Assembly (NCBI GenBank): GCA_009780695.1
Contig: WQZN01000004.1
Coordinates: 1 to 64,000 of the forward strand
From: Microbacteriaceae bacterium
GTDB lineage: Bacteria; Actinomycetota; Actinomycetes; Actinomycetales; Microbacteriaceae
Reading direction: 5' to 3'
DNA: 64,000 nucleotides
In this document: positions 29,817-38,010 of the stretch, one piece after another
Layout: every line of letters starts with the position of its first letter
Numbering within the stretch: the stretch's first letter is position 1
Notes under the pieces: generated by a model
Database searches by the model: none
Seen by the model: the letters and a program-made list of their open reading frames with translations, nothing else
Told to the model about the DNA's origin: nothing
Position numbers and translations under genes: made by a program

Positions 29817-30419
29817 TCAGGCCTGGGCGCGCAGCCCCGCCACGACGAGGTCGAGGAGGCGGCTCGCCTGGGGCTCCCAGTCGGAGTCCGGGTCGAGGCG
29901 CCACAGGAAGCTGATCGCGAGGAAGACGTCCTCGGCGGAGATCGCCGGGTTGAGCTCGCCGGCGGCCTGGCCGCGCTCGAGCAACAGCTCGATCGCACCC
30001 GCGAGCGTGGTGTGGGTCGCGCCGGGGTCGAAGACGGTGGTCGCGTTCGCGGCCGAGTCGAGGGCGCGCTTCAGACCCGCCTTCGTCATGCCGTACTGCG
30101 CGACCCGGTCGAGCCACGAGCGCAGCGCGGCGGTCGGGGCCATGCGCGTCTGAGCCATGCGCTCGGCTGCGACGGCGAGCTCGTCGACCTCGTGCCGGTA
30201 GACCGCGCCGATGAGGTGGTCGCGCGTGGGGAAGTGACGGTAGAGCGTGCCGGCGCCGATGCCGGCCGTCTTCGCGATGGAGTTGAGCGAGGCATCCGGG
30301 TCGGCGGTCAGCGCCTCGAGCGCCACGGCCAGGATCCGGTCGTGGTTGGCCTGCGCGTCGGCGCGCTTCTTGGGCGCCGCCAGGGGCTGCTCGGTGGTCT
30401 CGGTCATGGGCTCAGGCAT
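29817..30419 (-). CDS. TetR family transcriptional regulator
   Basis: 200-residue repressor. The N-terminal helix-turn-helix (about 22-70) contains HDRILAVALEAL, SLNSIAKTAGIGAGTLYRHF and RDHLIGAVYRHEV. The C-terminal ligand domain holds VFLAISFLWRLD. It is divergent from an MFS drug exporter, with two mirror-image operator-like palindromes in the gap, so it most likely represses the exporter and itself until a drug binds. Start choices at 30419 or the ATG 12 bases further in (MTETTEQ) are equally possible. Confidence 0.9.
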   Translation of the reverse strand: MPEPMTETTEQPLAAPKKRADAQANHDRILAVALEALTADPDASLNSIAKTAGIGAGTLYRHFPTRDHLIGAVYRHEVDELAVAAERMAQTRMAPTAALRSWLDRVAQYGMTKAGLKRALDSAANATTVFDPGATHTTLAGAIELLLERGQAAGELNPAISAEDVFLAISFLWRLDPDSDWEPQASRLLDLVVAGLRAQA

Positions 30420-30444
30420 CCGTCGACAATCGTCGCTTGCTAAA

Positions 30445-30490
30445 CGGAGAGTTCTCCGTTACCGTTGTCATATCGGCGGAGAACTCTCCG
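30445..30490. promoter_or_regulatory. paired TetR operators
   Basis: CGGAGAGTTCTCCG (30445-30458) and CGGAGAACTCTCCG (30477-30490) are each near-perfect palindromes and exact reverse complements of each other, 18 bases apart. They fill the divergent TetR/MFS gap. Confidence 0.8.
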
Positions 30491-30535
30491 CTTGTCATCC
30501 ACTCTACCCCCTCCTTTTTGAAAGGCGGTCTTGTC

Positions 30536-32005
30536 ATGCCTGATTCCAAGGCGCAGAACCCGACCATCGCCTTCACGATCCTCGCGCTCGCCGTCGCGTC
30601 GCTCACCGCGCTGCAGTCGCTCATGGCCCCCGTGCTGCCCGCGATGCAGCACGACCTGCACACGACCCAGACCGGTGCGACGTGGATCATGTCGTCGTGG
30701 CTGCTGTCCGCAGCGGTCGCCACCCCGCTCGTCGGCAAGGCCGGCGACATGATCGGCCGCAAGCGCGCGATCGTCGTGGTGCTCGCCCTGATCGCGATCG
30801 GCACGCTCGTCTCGGCACTCGCCCCGAACCTCGCCGTCGTGCTCATCGGCCGCGTGCTGCAAGGCTTCGGCGGAGCGCTGTCGGCGTTGGCATTCGGGAT
30901 GCTGCGCGACATCTACCCCGCGCATCGCGTGCCCGGCGCCATCGGCCTGATGTCGTCGATCCTCGCGATCGGCAGCGGCCTCGGCATCGTCCTCGCGGGC
31001 CCGATCGTCTCGGCGCTCGACTGGCGGTGGCTGTTCTGGCTGCCGATGATCCTCGTCGTGCTGCTCACGGTCGCCGCGATCCTCTGGCTTCCCGATGCCG
31101 GCGCACGTGCCGGCGGCCGCATCTCGCTGTTGCCCGCCGCCCTGCTCGCCGGCTGGCTGATCGCGCTGCTGCTGCCGCTGTCCGAGGGCAGTGTCTGGGG
31201 TTGGTCGAGCCCGCTCACGCAGGGCCTCTTCGTGCTGGCCGTCGTGCTGCTCGTGCTCTGGATCGTCGTCGAGACGCGGGTCGCGAACCCCGTCATCGAC
31301 ATGAAGCTGATGCGGATGCCGGCCGTGTGGACCACCAACCTCGTCGCCGTGCTCTTCGGCGCGATCATGTTCGCGATCCTGACCTTCCTGCCGCAGCTCG
31401 TGCAGACGCCGCGCGTCTCCGGCTATGGCCTGGGGCTGTCGGTCACCGGGGCCGGCCTCGTGATCCTGCCGATGGTCGTCGGCATGGGCGTGACCGGGCC
31501 GCTCAGCGCGCGGATCTCGTGCCGGATCTCGTTCCGGATGCAGCTCGCCCTGACCTCCGTCATCAGTGCGGTCGCCACCGCGGGCATCGCGTTCCTGCAC
31601 GGCACGGCGGTCGAGATCGCACTCTGGGGCCTGCTCTACGGCATCGGGCTCGGCTTCGCCTACGCGGCGCTGTCCTCGCTCGTCGTGCAGTCGGTGCCGG
31701 CGGCGCAGACCGGCGTAGCGACCGGCATGAACGCCAACATCCGCACCATCGGCGGAGCGATCGGCACGGCCGTCGTCGCCTCCGTGGTCACCGCGCACGT
31801 CTCGACGACGACGGCGCTGCCGCTCGAGCGCGGCTACGTCGGCGGCTTCGCGCTGCTCGCCGTGTTCGCCGTGGTCGCCACGGGCGTGGCGCTGCTCGTG
31901 CCACGGCGTGCCGGGGCGAGTGCGGATGCTGGGTCGGGGGATGCCCCGGGCGAGGCATCCCCGGCAGCCGCCCTCGAGGCCGAGCTCGCCGACGTGGCCG
32001 CATAG
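30536..32005 (+). CDS. MFS drug exporter (DHA2/EmrB-QacA type)
   Basis: 489-residue transporter with about 14 membrane helices. The N-terminal half shows PVLPAMQHDLHTTQTGATWIM, GKAGDMIGRKRAIVVVLALI (motif A) and RVLQGFGGALSALAFGMLRD. The C-terminal half has QTGVATGMNANIRTIGGAIGTA, typical of proton-driven multidrug exporters. A TetR repressor is divergently encoded and two operator-like palindromes precede the gene. A Ser/Asp/Pro-rich C-terminal tail is probably cytoplasmic. Confidence 0.92.
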   Translation: MPDSKAQNPTIAFTILALAVASLTALQSLMAPVLPAMQHDLHTTQTGATWIMSSWLLSAAVATPLVGKAGDMIGRKRAIVVVLALIAIGTLVSALAPNLAVVLIGRVLQGFGGALSALAFGMLRDIYPAHRVPGAIGLMSSILAIGSGLGIVLAGPIVSALDWRWLFWLPMILVVLLTVAAILWLPDAGARAGGRISLLPAALLAGWLIALLLPLSEGSVWGWSSPLTQGLFVLAVVLLVLWIVVETRVANPVIDMKLMRMPAVWTTNLVAVLFGAIMFAILTFLPQLVQTPRVSGYGLGLSVTGAGLVILPMVVGMGVTGPLSARISCRISFRMQLALTSVISAVATAGIAFLHGTAVEIALWGLLYGIGLGFAYAALSSLVVQSVPAAQTGVATGMNANIRTIGGAIGTAVVASVVTAHVSTTTALPLERGYVGGFALLAVFAVVATGVALLVPRRAGASADAGSGDAPGEASPAAALEAELADVAA

Positions 32006-32013
32006 ACGGCTCT

Positions 32014-32087
32014 CGCCTGCGCCGGACGGCGCCGGCTGCACGGTACGGGCTCGCGCCCCGCGCAGTCGGCGCCGTCCGGCGCAGGCG
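32014..32087. terminator. 21-bp-arm hairpin between convergent genes
   Basis: Perfect 21-bp arms (32014-32034 and 32067-32087) flank a 32-base loop, between the MFS exporter stop and the end of the secreted protein gene on the minus strand. Confidence 0.75.
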
Positions 32088-32091
32088 GGGA

Positions 32092-32598
32092 CTATGCGCC
32101 GGTGACGAGGCTGCAGGTACCCCAGACCGTGGCGAGGACCAGCGTGACGGCAGTGGCCTCAGGGTGGTTGGTCGACGCGGCGGTCCAGTTGTAGAGCTTC
32201 GTCGTCGGATGCGCAGCATAGGTGCCGAGTGACAGGGACGTGAAGTTGATGGTGGTGGTGTAGTTGCCGCTGCCGTCCGGCCCGCTCGTGCTGACGGTCG
32301 CGCCGCTCACGACATTGAGGCCGAGGTCGATGACCCACGAGGTCGACTGACCGGGCAGCGTCGCACTGTTGAAGTGCCAGGTGAGTGTCATCGTGTTCGC
32401 CCCCTGCGGTGTCGAACACGCTGTGAACGTGATGGTCGGAAGCGTCGTCGCCTTCAGGCTCGCGCTCGCCGACTCGCTGTCCGTGAAGGCGGCGTCCGTC
32501 ATCCCGAGGTGCGCACCCGGCACGATCGGGCCGGTGGCGAGCGCGGCGACGGTGAGGGCGATCGCGATCGCCGCCGCACGCAGCCGCCTGAGCTTCAC
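32092..32598 (-). CDS. secreted TasA/SipW-linked-type protein
   Basis: 168-residue exported protein. The N-terminus is a classic signal peptide (basic KLRRLR, hydrophobic AAAIAIALTVAALA). It is followed by GAHLGMTDAAFTDSESASASL, the region typical of SipW-dependent signal peptides, where a short AxFTDSE-like motif follows cleavage. The mature part is beta-rich, with Thr/Ser-rich stretches and two cysteines. It overlaps the signal peptidase gene by 4 bases, and GGAGG lies upstream. It is likely a surface or matrix protein processed by that peptidase. Confidence 0.75.
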   Translation of the reverse strand: MKLRRLRAAAIAIALTVAALATGPIVPGAHLGMTDAAFTDSESASASLKATTLPTITFTACSTPQGANTMTLTWHFNSATLPGQSTSWVIDLGLNVVSGATVSTSGPDGSGNYTTTINFTSLSLGTYAAHPTTKLYNWTAASTNHPEATAVTLVLATVWGTCSLVTGA

Positions 32599-33116
32599 GA
32601 ATCGTCCCCCTCCTCGCGTCGAGGCCAGAGTACCCACGTCACGAGCGCGGCGATACCCACCGTCAGACCGCCGATGACCAGGGGTTGCGACATCCACACG
32701 ATCGCGTAGGCGAGACCGGGGGCATGCCAGATCACGCGCCGCACGGTCGTGACCTGATAGGTCACGGCGTCGGGCTCGGCGTTGGCGTCGCCCTTGAGGC
32801 GCAGCGAGACCGTTCCGTCGGCGCCCGGCGTCGTCGAGACGACCCGGTGGGTGATGGGCAGCTCGCCGGGGCGGTCGACGGTCACGACATCCCCCACGCG
32901 CGCCTCCGTCGCGGGGATCTGCCGCACCACCGCGACCGAGCCGGTCGGGATCGTGGGCGACATCGACCCCGTGCGGAACATGATCAGCGTGATGTGGAAC
33001 GCGAACGCGAGCACCACGAGGATGATGCAGATCGAGCCGGCGACCGCCGCCACGTTGAGCAGCACGTTGCGCACGATCGACGCGGCGACCGCGCCCGCCG
33101 AGCGCCGGCGGGTCAT
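32595..33116 (-). CDS. SipW-type signal peptidase I
   Basis: 173-residue membrane peptidase with one N-terminal and one C-terminal helix. The catalytic serine is in GSMSPTIPTGSVAVV. The second catalytic residue is His in PITHRVVS instead of the Lys of bacterial signal peptidases; this is the ER/archaeal (SipW) type. Box E is LKGDANAEPD. It overlaps a putative substrate gene at its 3' end and the gene for an anchored protein at its 5' end, so all three form one transcript. Confidence 0.9.
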   Translation of the reverse strand: MTRRRSAGAVAASIVRNVLLNVAAVAGSICIILVVLAFAFHITLIMFRTGSMSPTIPTGSVAVVRQIPATEARVGDVVTVDRPGELPITHRVVSTTPGADGTVSLRLKGDANAEPDAVTYQVTTVRRVIWHAPGLAYAIVWMSQPLVIGGLTVGIAALVTWVLWPRREEGDDS

Positions 33117-34123
33117 GCCGTCGCCCCGGTGTAGTTGACGAGCGTCACCCCGGTGCCGTGCGGCACCACCTTGAACGTGTCGCCGCTCACCACGACGTCG
33201 AACGCGACCGAGAACACGGCCGAGTTCGGCAGGTTGCCCCACACGTGGTCGATGGTCGAGACGAGCATCGTGCCGTTGGCGGTCGAGGTCACCTGCATGG
33301 TCTTCGGGTTGAAGGCGAGCTTCGGCGCGGGGCTGAGCTTGTAGAGCATGCCGTCTTCGGCGGTGAGCGGAATGAGGTTGATGATGGCCTGACGCATGGG
33401 GCAGGTCGCCGCGATGTGCTGCGCGACGAAGCAGCCCGTGAGCATCGTGTTCGCCGCTGCGACCGCCTGGGGGCCGAGCTGGGCGGATGCCCCGAGCGCC
33501 AGCCTCACCGAGGCCGCCGTCGTGCCCGCCGGCACGGCGACCGTCGTCGGTGCCGGGGCGAGCAGCTTCGACGTGCTGCCGAGCGCGAAGGTGTAGGTCC
33601 CGGGCAGCGCCGGGATCTCGAGCGTGCCGTCGCCGGGCACCGGCAGCGCGTGCCCGTCGACCGACAGGGTGTTCGCCTGGCCGTGCGCGGCGATCGTCGT
33701 CGTGACCGTTGCGAGCGGCGGGTTCGCGACGAGCCAGTGCGCCGGGTGCAGCGGGCCGCCGTCGACGCGGCGCAGCTTCACCTGCGTGGTCACGGGCTTC
33801 CCGTGCTGGGCGAACTCGACCGAGACGGACGCCGTGGCGCCCGTCGTCTGCGCGGCCCCGGCCCGGACATCCGCGATGCCGCGATCGGCGTCGCGATAGA
33901 CGGTGTCGGTGAGCAGCAGCCCGTTCTGCGGCGTCGGGGTCGAGGTCAGCGCGAGCGCCTGCTGCGCCTTGCCGTCGGCCAGCAGCTGCCAGAACTGCGT
34001 GGCCACCGTGGCCGGCGAGGCGGGGCGCAGCTGCCCCCACGCGACTGCGCCGACCACGATGACGAGGATCGCGATGGCGGAGGGGATGATCCAACGCAGG
34101 GGGCGCCGGGCGGCTTCCGTCAT
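33113..34123 (-). CDS. membrane-anchored extracellular protein of unknown function
   Basis: 336-residue protein with a single N-terminal membrane helix (about 11-31) and an external beta-rich domain. Weakly conserved features include FWQLLADGKAQQALALTSTP near the anchor and a cysteine pair (GCFVAQHI and ATCPM). I know of no named domain. It overlaps the signal peptidase gene by 4 bases (ATGA), which suggests that the protein is part of the same secretion module, perhaps a scaffold or second substrate. Confidence 0.75.
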   Translation of the reverse strand: MTEAARRPLRWIIPSAIAILVIVVGAVAWGQLRPASPATVATQFWQLLADGKAQQALALTSTPTPQNGLLLTDTVYRDADRGIADVRAGAAQTTGATASVSVEFAQHGKPVTTQVKLRRVDGGPLHPAHWLVANPPLATVTTTIAAHGQANTLSVDGHALPVPGDGTLEIPALPGTYTFALGSTSKLLAPAPTTVAVPAGTTAASVRLALGASAQLGPQAVAAANTMLTGCFVAQHIAATCPMRQAIINLIPLTAEDGMLYKLSPAPKLAFNPKTMQVTSTANGTMLVSTIDHVWGNLPNSAVFSVAFDVVVSGDTFKVVPHGTGVTLVNYTGATA

Positions 34124-34152
34124 GCGTCCCAGGGTAAGGGCGGAGGGCGGGC

Positions 34153-34557
34153 CTATGCCTGAGCGATCCGGATGAGATTGCCCGCGGGGTCGCGCACGGC
34201 GAAGTCGCGGACGCCCCACGGCTGGTCGGTCGGCTCCTGCAGCACCTCGGCGCCGGGCGCAGCCGAGACCTTCTCGAACGTGCCCTCGAGGTCGGCCGAC
34301 TGGAACTGGACCATCTGCAGCTCGCCCTTCGCGAGCAGCCCGGCCACGGCATCCCCGTTCTCGGCCGAACGGCCGCCGTGGGGCTGCTCGAGCACGATCT
34401 TGAGCTCGGGCTGGGACTCGGTGACGAGGGTGATCCAGGTGAATCCGCCCGCGTTGACGGTGTTCTCGACCGTGAGGCCGAGGTGGTCGCGATAGAAGAC
34501 GAGTGCGGCCTCGGGGTCGTCGACCAGGATGTGCACTCCGCTGACGTAAACGCTCAT
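34153..34557 (-). CDS. VOC family protein (glyoxalase/bleomycin-resistance fold)
   Basis: 134-residue single VOC domain. The opening strand YVSGVHILVDDPEAALVFYRDHLG is typical, as are TWITLVTE, LQMVQFQSADLE and the closing strand RDFAVRDPAGNLIRIAQ, where a metal-binding Glu is replaced or missing. The role may be resistance or binding of a toxic small molecule. The AraC-type regulator gene ends 11 bases upstream on the same strand, a common pairing. Confidence 0.85.
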   Translation of the reverse strand: MSVYVSGVHILVDDPEAALVFYRDHLGLTVENTVNAGGFTWITLVTESQPELKIVLEQPHGGRSAENGDAVAGLLAKGELQMVQFQSADLEGTFEKVSAAPGAEVLQEPTDQPWGVRDFAVRDPAGNLIRIAQA

Positions 34558-34567
34558 GGTGTCGACG

Positions 34568-35008
34568 TTATTGACGGGCGACGGCGGATGCTTCTCCGAA
34601 ACTGCTCTGTTTGCTCGGCTTGCTCGGCCGCGTGACGACCATCGCCTGGCACGTCGCGAGCAGCTGCCACTCGGTCTGGACGTGCGCGCGGTAGGCGCTC
34701 GGCGTCTCGCCCACGAGCTCGGTGAAGCGGGCGCTGAACGAGCCGAGGCTCGTGCAGCCGACCGCGAAGCAGGCATCCGTCACGCTCACATCGCCGCGGC
34801 GCAGCAACGCCTTCGCCCGCTCGATGCGGCGGGTCATGAGGTAGGCGTAGGGCGTCTCGCCGTAGGCGTCGCGGAAGCGGCGGCTGAAGTGCGCGGTCGA
34901 CATGAGCGCCGTGCGGGCGAGGGCCGGCACGTCGAGCGGCTGCGCGAACTCGCGATCCATGCGGTCGCGCGCTCGCCGCAGGCGGCGCAACTCGTCGAGG
35001 TCGGGCAT
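34568..35008 (-). CDS. AraC-type regulator, DNA-binding domain only
   Basis: 146-residue protein consisting of the two helix-turn-helix motifs of AraC/XylS (about 25-115): TAHFSRRFRDAYGETPYAYL for the first, then TDACFAVGCTSLGSFSARFTE for the second. No ligand-binding domain is present. It lies between a deazaflavin-dependent enzyme gene, 4 bases ahead, and a VOC gene, so it likely controls this small operon. The C-terminal 30 residues are Ser/Lys-rich and unlike the family. Confidence 0.87.
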   Translation of the reverse strand: MPDLDELRRLRRARDRMDREFAQPLDVPALARTALMSTAHFSRRFRDAYGETPYAYLMTRRIERAKALLRRGDVSVTDACFAVGCTSLGSFSARFTELVGETPSAYRAHVQTEWQLLATCQAMVVTRPSKPSKQSSFGEASAVARQ

Positions 35009-35012
35009 GGGC

Positions 35013-35510
35013 TCATTCTCCCGCGCGGAGCCGCGGCATGAGCCGGAAGATGCGCAGCGTGCGGCCGGCGGCGGCCTCGTACTTGCGATAGCCGGGCCAC
35101 TGCCGCTGGATGGTCGCCCAGGCGGCCTCGCGCTCGTCGTCGTCGACCAGGCACGCGAGCACGGGGATGTTCGTGCCGCGGTAGTCGACGTCGGCGAGCG
35201 GATGCCGCAGCAGGTTGACCGTCCACGCGGGGTGCTGTGGCCGTGCGAAGTTCGAGCCCGTCACGAGGAACGTGTTGCCGTCGGGCACGCACATGAGCTC
35301 GGTCCGCCGCGGCTCGCCCGATGTGGCGCCGATCGTGTGCAGCACGAGCGAGGGCACGAGGATGCCGGATGCCGTCAGCTTCCCGCGGCTCAGCCGCGCG
35401 ACGAGGCGCTCGAGCGGCGGCATGAGCCGCGGCCCGACGCGGCGGAACCACCGTGTGCGCGAGACCCACGCGACGAGAGGTCGCAGGGGTCTCAGCGCTG
35501 AGGAGGGCAC
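35013..35510 (-). CDS. nitroreductase/deazaflavin (F420)-dependent oxidoreductase family protein
   Basis: 165-residue member of the deazaflavin-dependent nitroreductase (DDN-like) family. It has LPVLHTIGATSGEPRRTELM-type sequence (here from SLVLHTIGATSGEPRR) and FLVTGSNFARPQHPAWTVNLL, as in F420-dependent enzymes. These reduce nitro compounds or quinones. The GTG at 35510 is chosen because the frame upstream is outside the family and enters the 60-bp palindrome. First gene of a probable operon with AraC and VOC genes. Confidence 0.82.
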   Translation of the reverse strand: MPSSALRPLRPLVAWVSRTRWFRRVGPRLMPPLERLVARLSRGKLTASGILVPSLVLHTIGATSGEPRRTELMCVPDGNTFLVTGSNFARPQHPAWTVNLLRHPLADVDYRGTNIPVLACLVDDDEREAAWATIQRQWPGYRKYEAAAGRTLRIFRLMPRLRAGE

Positions 35511-35585
35511 GGTTCCATTGTGGGGTGGGCCGTGGCGGCGGGCTGGCGTTGCCGTGGTGTTGCCGGGGCATCCGCTGCGACGAAT

Positions 35586-35645
35586 TGTGCCCACCTGTCG
35601 CGGATGTGCCCGGACGTCCGGACACATCCGCGACAGGTGGGCACA
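35586..35645. repeat. 60-bp near-perfect palindrome
   Basis: The two 30-base halves pair with a single mismatch (35609/35622) and no loop beyond the central CGGACGTCCG. It stands between the end of the glutaredoxin gene (18 bases) and the start of the next minus-strand gene. Confidence 0.9.
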
Positions 35646-35663
35646 CCCGGCGAAGGCGCCTGC

Positions 35664-35936
35664 TCAGGAGGCCGCGCCGACTTCCTGCAGCTTGGCGGCG
35701 AGCTCGGCATCCGTCGGCTCGGTGAAGTGCGCGCCGTCGGGGAAGACCACGACGGGGATGTTCTTGCGGCCGCTGATGGCCTCGGCGCGGGCCGCGCCGT
35801 CGAGCTCGGCCTCGAGGTCGACGTAGTCGTAGTCGACGTTCAGCTTGTCGAGCAGCGCCTTCGAGCGACGGCAGTCGCCGCACCACGCGGCGCCGAACAT
35901 CGTGATCTTGTCGAAGGTCTCGGGAGTCTCAGCCAT
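35664..35936 (-). CDS. glutaredoxin family protein (mycoredoxin-like)
   Basis: 90-residue thioredoxin-fold oxidoreductase. The active site is WCGDC in FGAAWCGDCRRSKALLD, and the cis-Pro loop is KNIPVVVFPDG. This matches actinobacterial mycoredoxin-1, which reduces mycothiol mixed disulfides, and mycothiol is expected in this type of organism. ATG 35936 precedes the fold. The gene is followed by the long palindrome. Confidence 0.88.
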   Translation of the reverse strand: MAETPETFDKITMFGAAWCGDCRRSKALLDKLNVDYDYVDLEAELDGAARAEAISGRKNIPVVVFPDGAHFTEPTDAELAAKLQEVGAAS

Positions 35937-35994
35937 GGGGTCAATGGTAAGTCGGCGGGTGCACAACGAAGGCGGTGAGCGGCGGACCGCGACC

Positions 35995-37353
35995 TCAGGC
36001 GCTCATCAGCAGGTGGCGATAGAACCGTTCGCCCCGCACGAGGGCGTCCACCGTGACCCTCTCGTCGATGCCGTGCAGGGCCGCGCGCTCGGCGCGGGAC
36101 ATCCTCAAGGGCGACAGCCGATAGGTCGCGTCGGGCGTGTGGTGGTGGAAATGGCGGGCGTCGGATGCCGCGAGCATCACGTACGGTGCGACGACGACCC
36201 CGGGGTAGGCGTCGGTCACGGCCTGTGCAAGCGCATGCCACTGCGGCGAGTCGGTGCGCGATGCCGGGCTGGGGTCGTGACCCTCGATCACCTCGAACTC
36301 GATGCCGGGGTCGCGCACGGCATGGCGCAGCACCCCCAGACATGACGCGATCGTCTCGCCAGGCGCGATGCGCAGGTTGAGCACGGCGTTCGCCGACTCG
36401 GGGATGACGTTGTGCGCGTCGCCCGAGGCGAGCACGGTCGTCGTGACCGTGGTCTGCACGAGGGCGGCCGGCTCGCCGCCGAGCGCGGCGAAGATGCGCG
36501 CCGCGACGGGCCCGAGGCGGGGGACGAGCGTGCTGACGGCCCTGCCGGCCGCGGTCGTCGCGACGGGTCTGTAGGCGTCGAAGAGCTGCTTCGTCGTGCC
36601 GTCGAGCCGCTTGGGGAACGGGTTCTTGCGCATCCGTGTGATGGCTTTCGCGATGCGCTCGGGAGCGCTCGGGGTGCGGCCCGGGGTGCTGGAGTGGCCG
36701 GGGGCGGAGGTCGCCGACATCCGCACCGACAACACGCCCTTCTCAGCGACGCCGATCACGGCCGTCTCGTGCGCCAGCCCGGGCAGCGGCCCGTCGATGA
36801 TCGCGCCGCCCTCGTCGAGCACGAGCCAGGGGCGGATGCCACGCGCGTGCAGCTCGTCGGCGATGGTGCGCGCGGCGTCGCCGTAGGTCTCCTCGTCGCC
36901 GCCGAGGCTGATGATCACGGGCCGCGCCGGGGCTTCGCCGGCTGCCAGCAGGTTCTCGACCGCGTCGAGCAGCACGACGAGCGCGCCCTTGTCGTCGATG
37001 GCTCCGCGGCCGTGCACCGTGCCGTCGGCGATCTCGCCGGAGAGCGGGGGATGCCGCCAGCGCGCCGGATCGCCCGTCGGCACGGTGTCGAAGTGCGCCA
37101 TGAGGACGAGGGGCTCGGTGCCCTCACCCCAGTGGAAGAGGATGCCGCGCTCGCCGAGTTTCTCTTTCCGCAGCTTGGTGTGCACGAGAGGCCACGACTC
37201 GGCGAGGAGCTCTTCGAACTCGGCGGCGCCGCGCGCGACCACGGTCGACGACACCGTGTCGAGCTGGATGAGCCGGCTGAGCCGGTGTTCGATGCCGGGG
37301 CGCGGCGGCGAGGCATCCTCGACCTCGGGCATCTCGACTGCGTCGTCGCTCAC
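35995..37353 (-). CDS. M20/M25/M40 family metallopeptidase
   Basis: 452-residue zinc peptidase. Metal-binding motifs: LVLMAHFDTVP with His and Asp near residue 80, GRGAIDDKGALVV with the bridging Asp, GGDEETYGDA with the catalytic Glu, and a C-terminal HFHHHTPDATYRLSP. The dimerisation domain is inserted in the middle. It likely hydrolyses dipeptides or N-acyl amino acids (PM20D1/CPS1-like). The GTG start is 4 bases after the toxin stop. Confidence 0.88.
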   Translation of the reverse strand: MSDDAVEMPEVEDASPPRPGIEHRLSRLIQLDTVSSTVVARGAAEFEELLAESWPLVHTKLRKEKLGERGILFHWGEGTEPLVLMAHFDTVPTGDPARWRHPPLSGEIADGTVHGRGAIDDKGALVVLLDAVENLLAAGEAPARPVIISLGGDEETYGDAARTIADELHARGIRPWLVLDEGGAIIDGPLPGLAHETAVIGVAEKGVLSVRMSATSAPGHSSTPGRTPSAPERIAKAITRMRKNPFPKRLDGTTKQLFDAYRPVATTAAGRAVSTLVPRLGPVAARIFAALGGEPAALVQTTVTTTVLASGDAHNVIPESANAVLNLRIAPGETIASCLGVLRHAVRDPGIEFEVIEGHDPSPASRTDSPQWHALAQAVTDAYPGVVVAPYVMLAASDARHFHHHTPDATYRLSPLRMSRAERAALHGIDERVTVDALVRGERFYRHLLMSA

Positions 37354-37357
37354 GCGG

Positions 37358-37750
37358 TCAGCCTACGAGCCGCACCGGGTCGCCGTATGCGGCCAGCGCC
37401 TTGTCTGCGGTGAGGAGCACCATGCCTTCGAGGCGTGCCTGGGTGATGAGCATGCGATCGAACGGATCGCCGTGGTGGTGAGGCGGATCCATTGCGCCGA
37501 GCGCGTGCTGGGCCGTCAGATCGATCTCGTCGAAACCGCTCTCAAGCAGGGCTGGCCGAAGCATGCGGGGGTTCGGCAGGCCGTCGATCGCTCGCCCGAG
37601 AGCGAACTTGATGCTGAGTTCCCACAGCGTCACGGTGCTGAAGTATGCCTCGACGCGAGGGTCCAGCAGCAGCGCCGCGGCCTCGCGCGGCAGTCGTTCC
37701 GGGAAGCGCTTCGCCCACACGGCGATCTGCGAGTCAAGAAGGATCTTCAT
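37358..37750 (-). CDS. VapC-type PIN-domain toxin
   Basis: 130-residue PIN-domain ribonuclease. Acidic metal-binding residues are visible: Asp in MKILLDSQIAVWA, Glu in TLWELSIKFALGRA and Asp in DPFDRMLITQARLE, the last being the family's signature loop. The toxin presumably cleaves RNA when its antitoxin is lost. Its ATG lies inside the 3' end of the antitoxin gene (17-base overlap), the usual coupling. Confidence 0.9.
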   Translation of the reverse strand: MKILLDSQIAVWAKRFPERLPREAAALLLDPRVEAYFSTVTLWELSIKFALGRAIDGLPNPRMLRPALLESGFDEIDLTAQHALGAMDPPHHHGDPFDRMLITQARLEGMVLLTADKALAAYGDPVRLVG

Positions 37751-38000
37751 CGGGGAAGGCCTTCGACTTCTCGAACAAAGCGAGCACTTCGGCGTCGATC
37801 TCAGGGGTGAAAGCGGCGTCCGCATCCCAGTCGAGATGCTCGAGGCCCCCGAGCCGAGGCATCCGCGGACGCTCGCTGAAAGCCACCAACTGAGCCACCG
37901 GTTTGCCGGCGCGCGCGATGATGACGGTCTCGCCGGACTCGACTTCCTCGACGAGCCGCGAGAACTGCGTCTTGGCCTCGTGAATGTTGACCTGCTTCAT
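37734..38000 (-). CDS. Phd/YefM-family antitoxin
   Basis: 88-residue antitoxin. The N-terminal Phd domain is clear: MKQVNIHEAKTQFSRLVEEV, followed by VIIARAGKPVAQLVAF. The C-terminal half, with Trp and acidic residues, neutralises the neighbouring PIN toxin. Proteins of this type bind their own promoter; a direct repeat lies just upstream at 38011-38034. Confidence 0.9.
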   Translation of the reverse strand: MKQVNIHEAKTQFSRLVEEVESGETVIIARAGKPVAQLVAFSERPRMPRLGGLEHLDWDADAAFTPEIDAEVLALFEKSKAFPDEDPS

Positions 38001-38010
38001 GCGATCCCCC

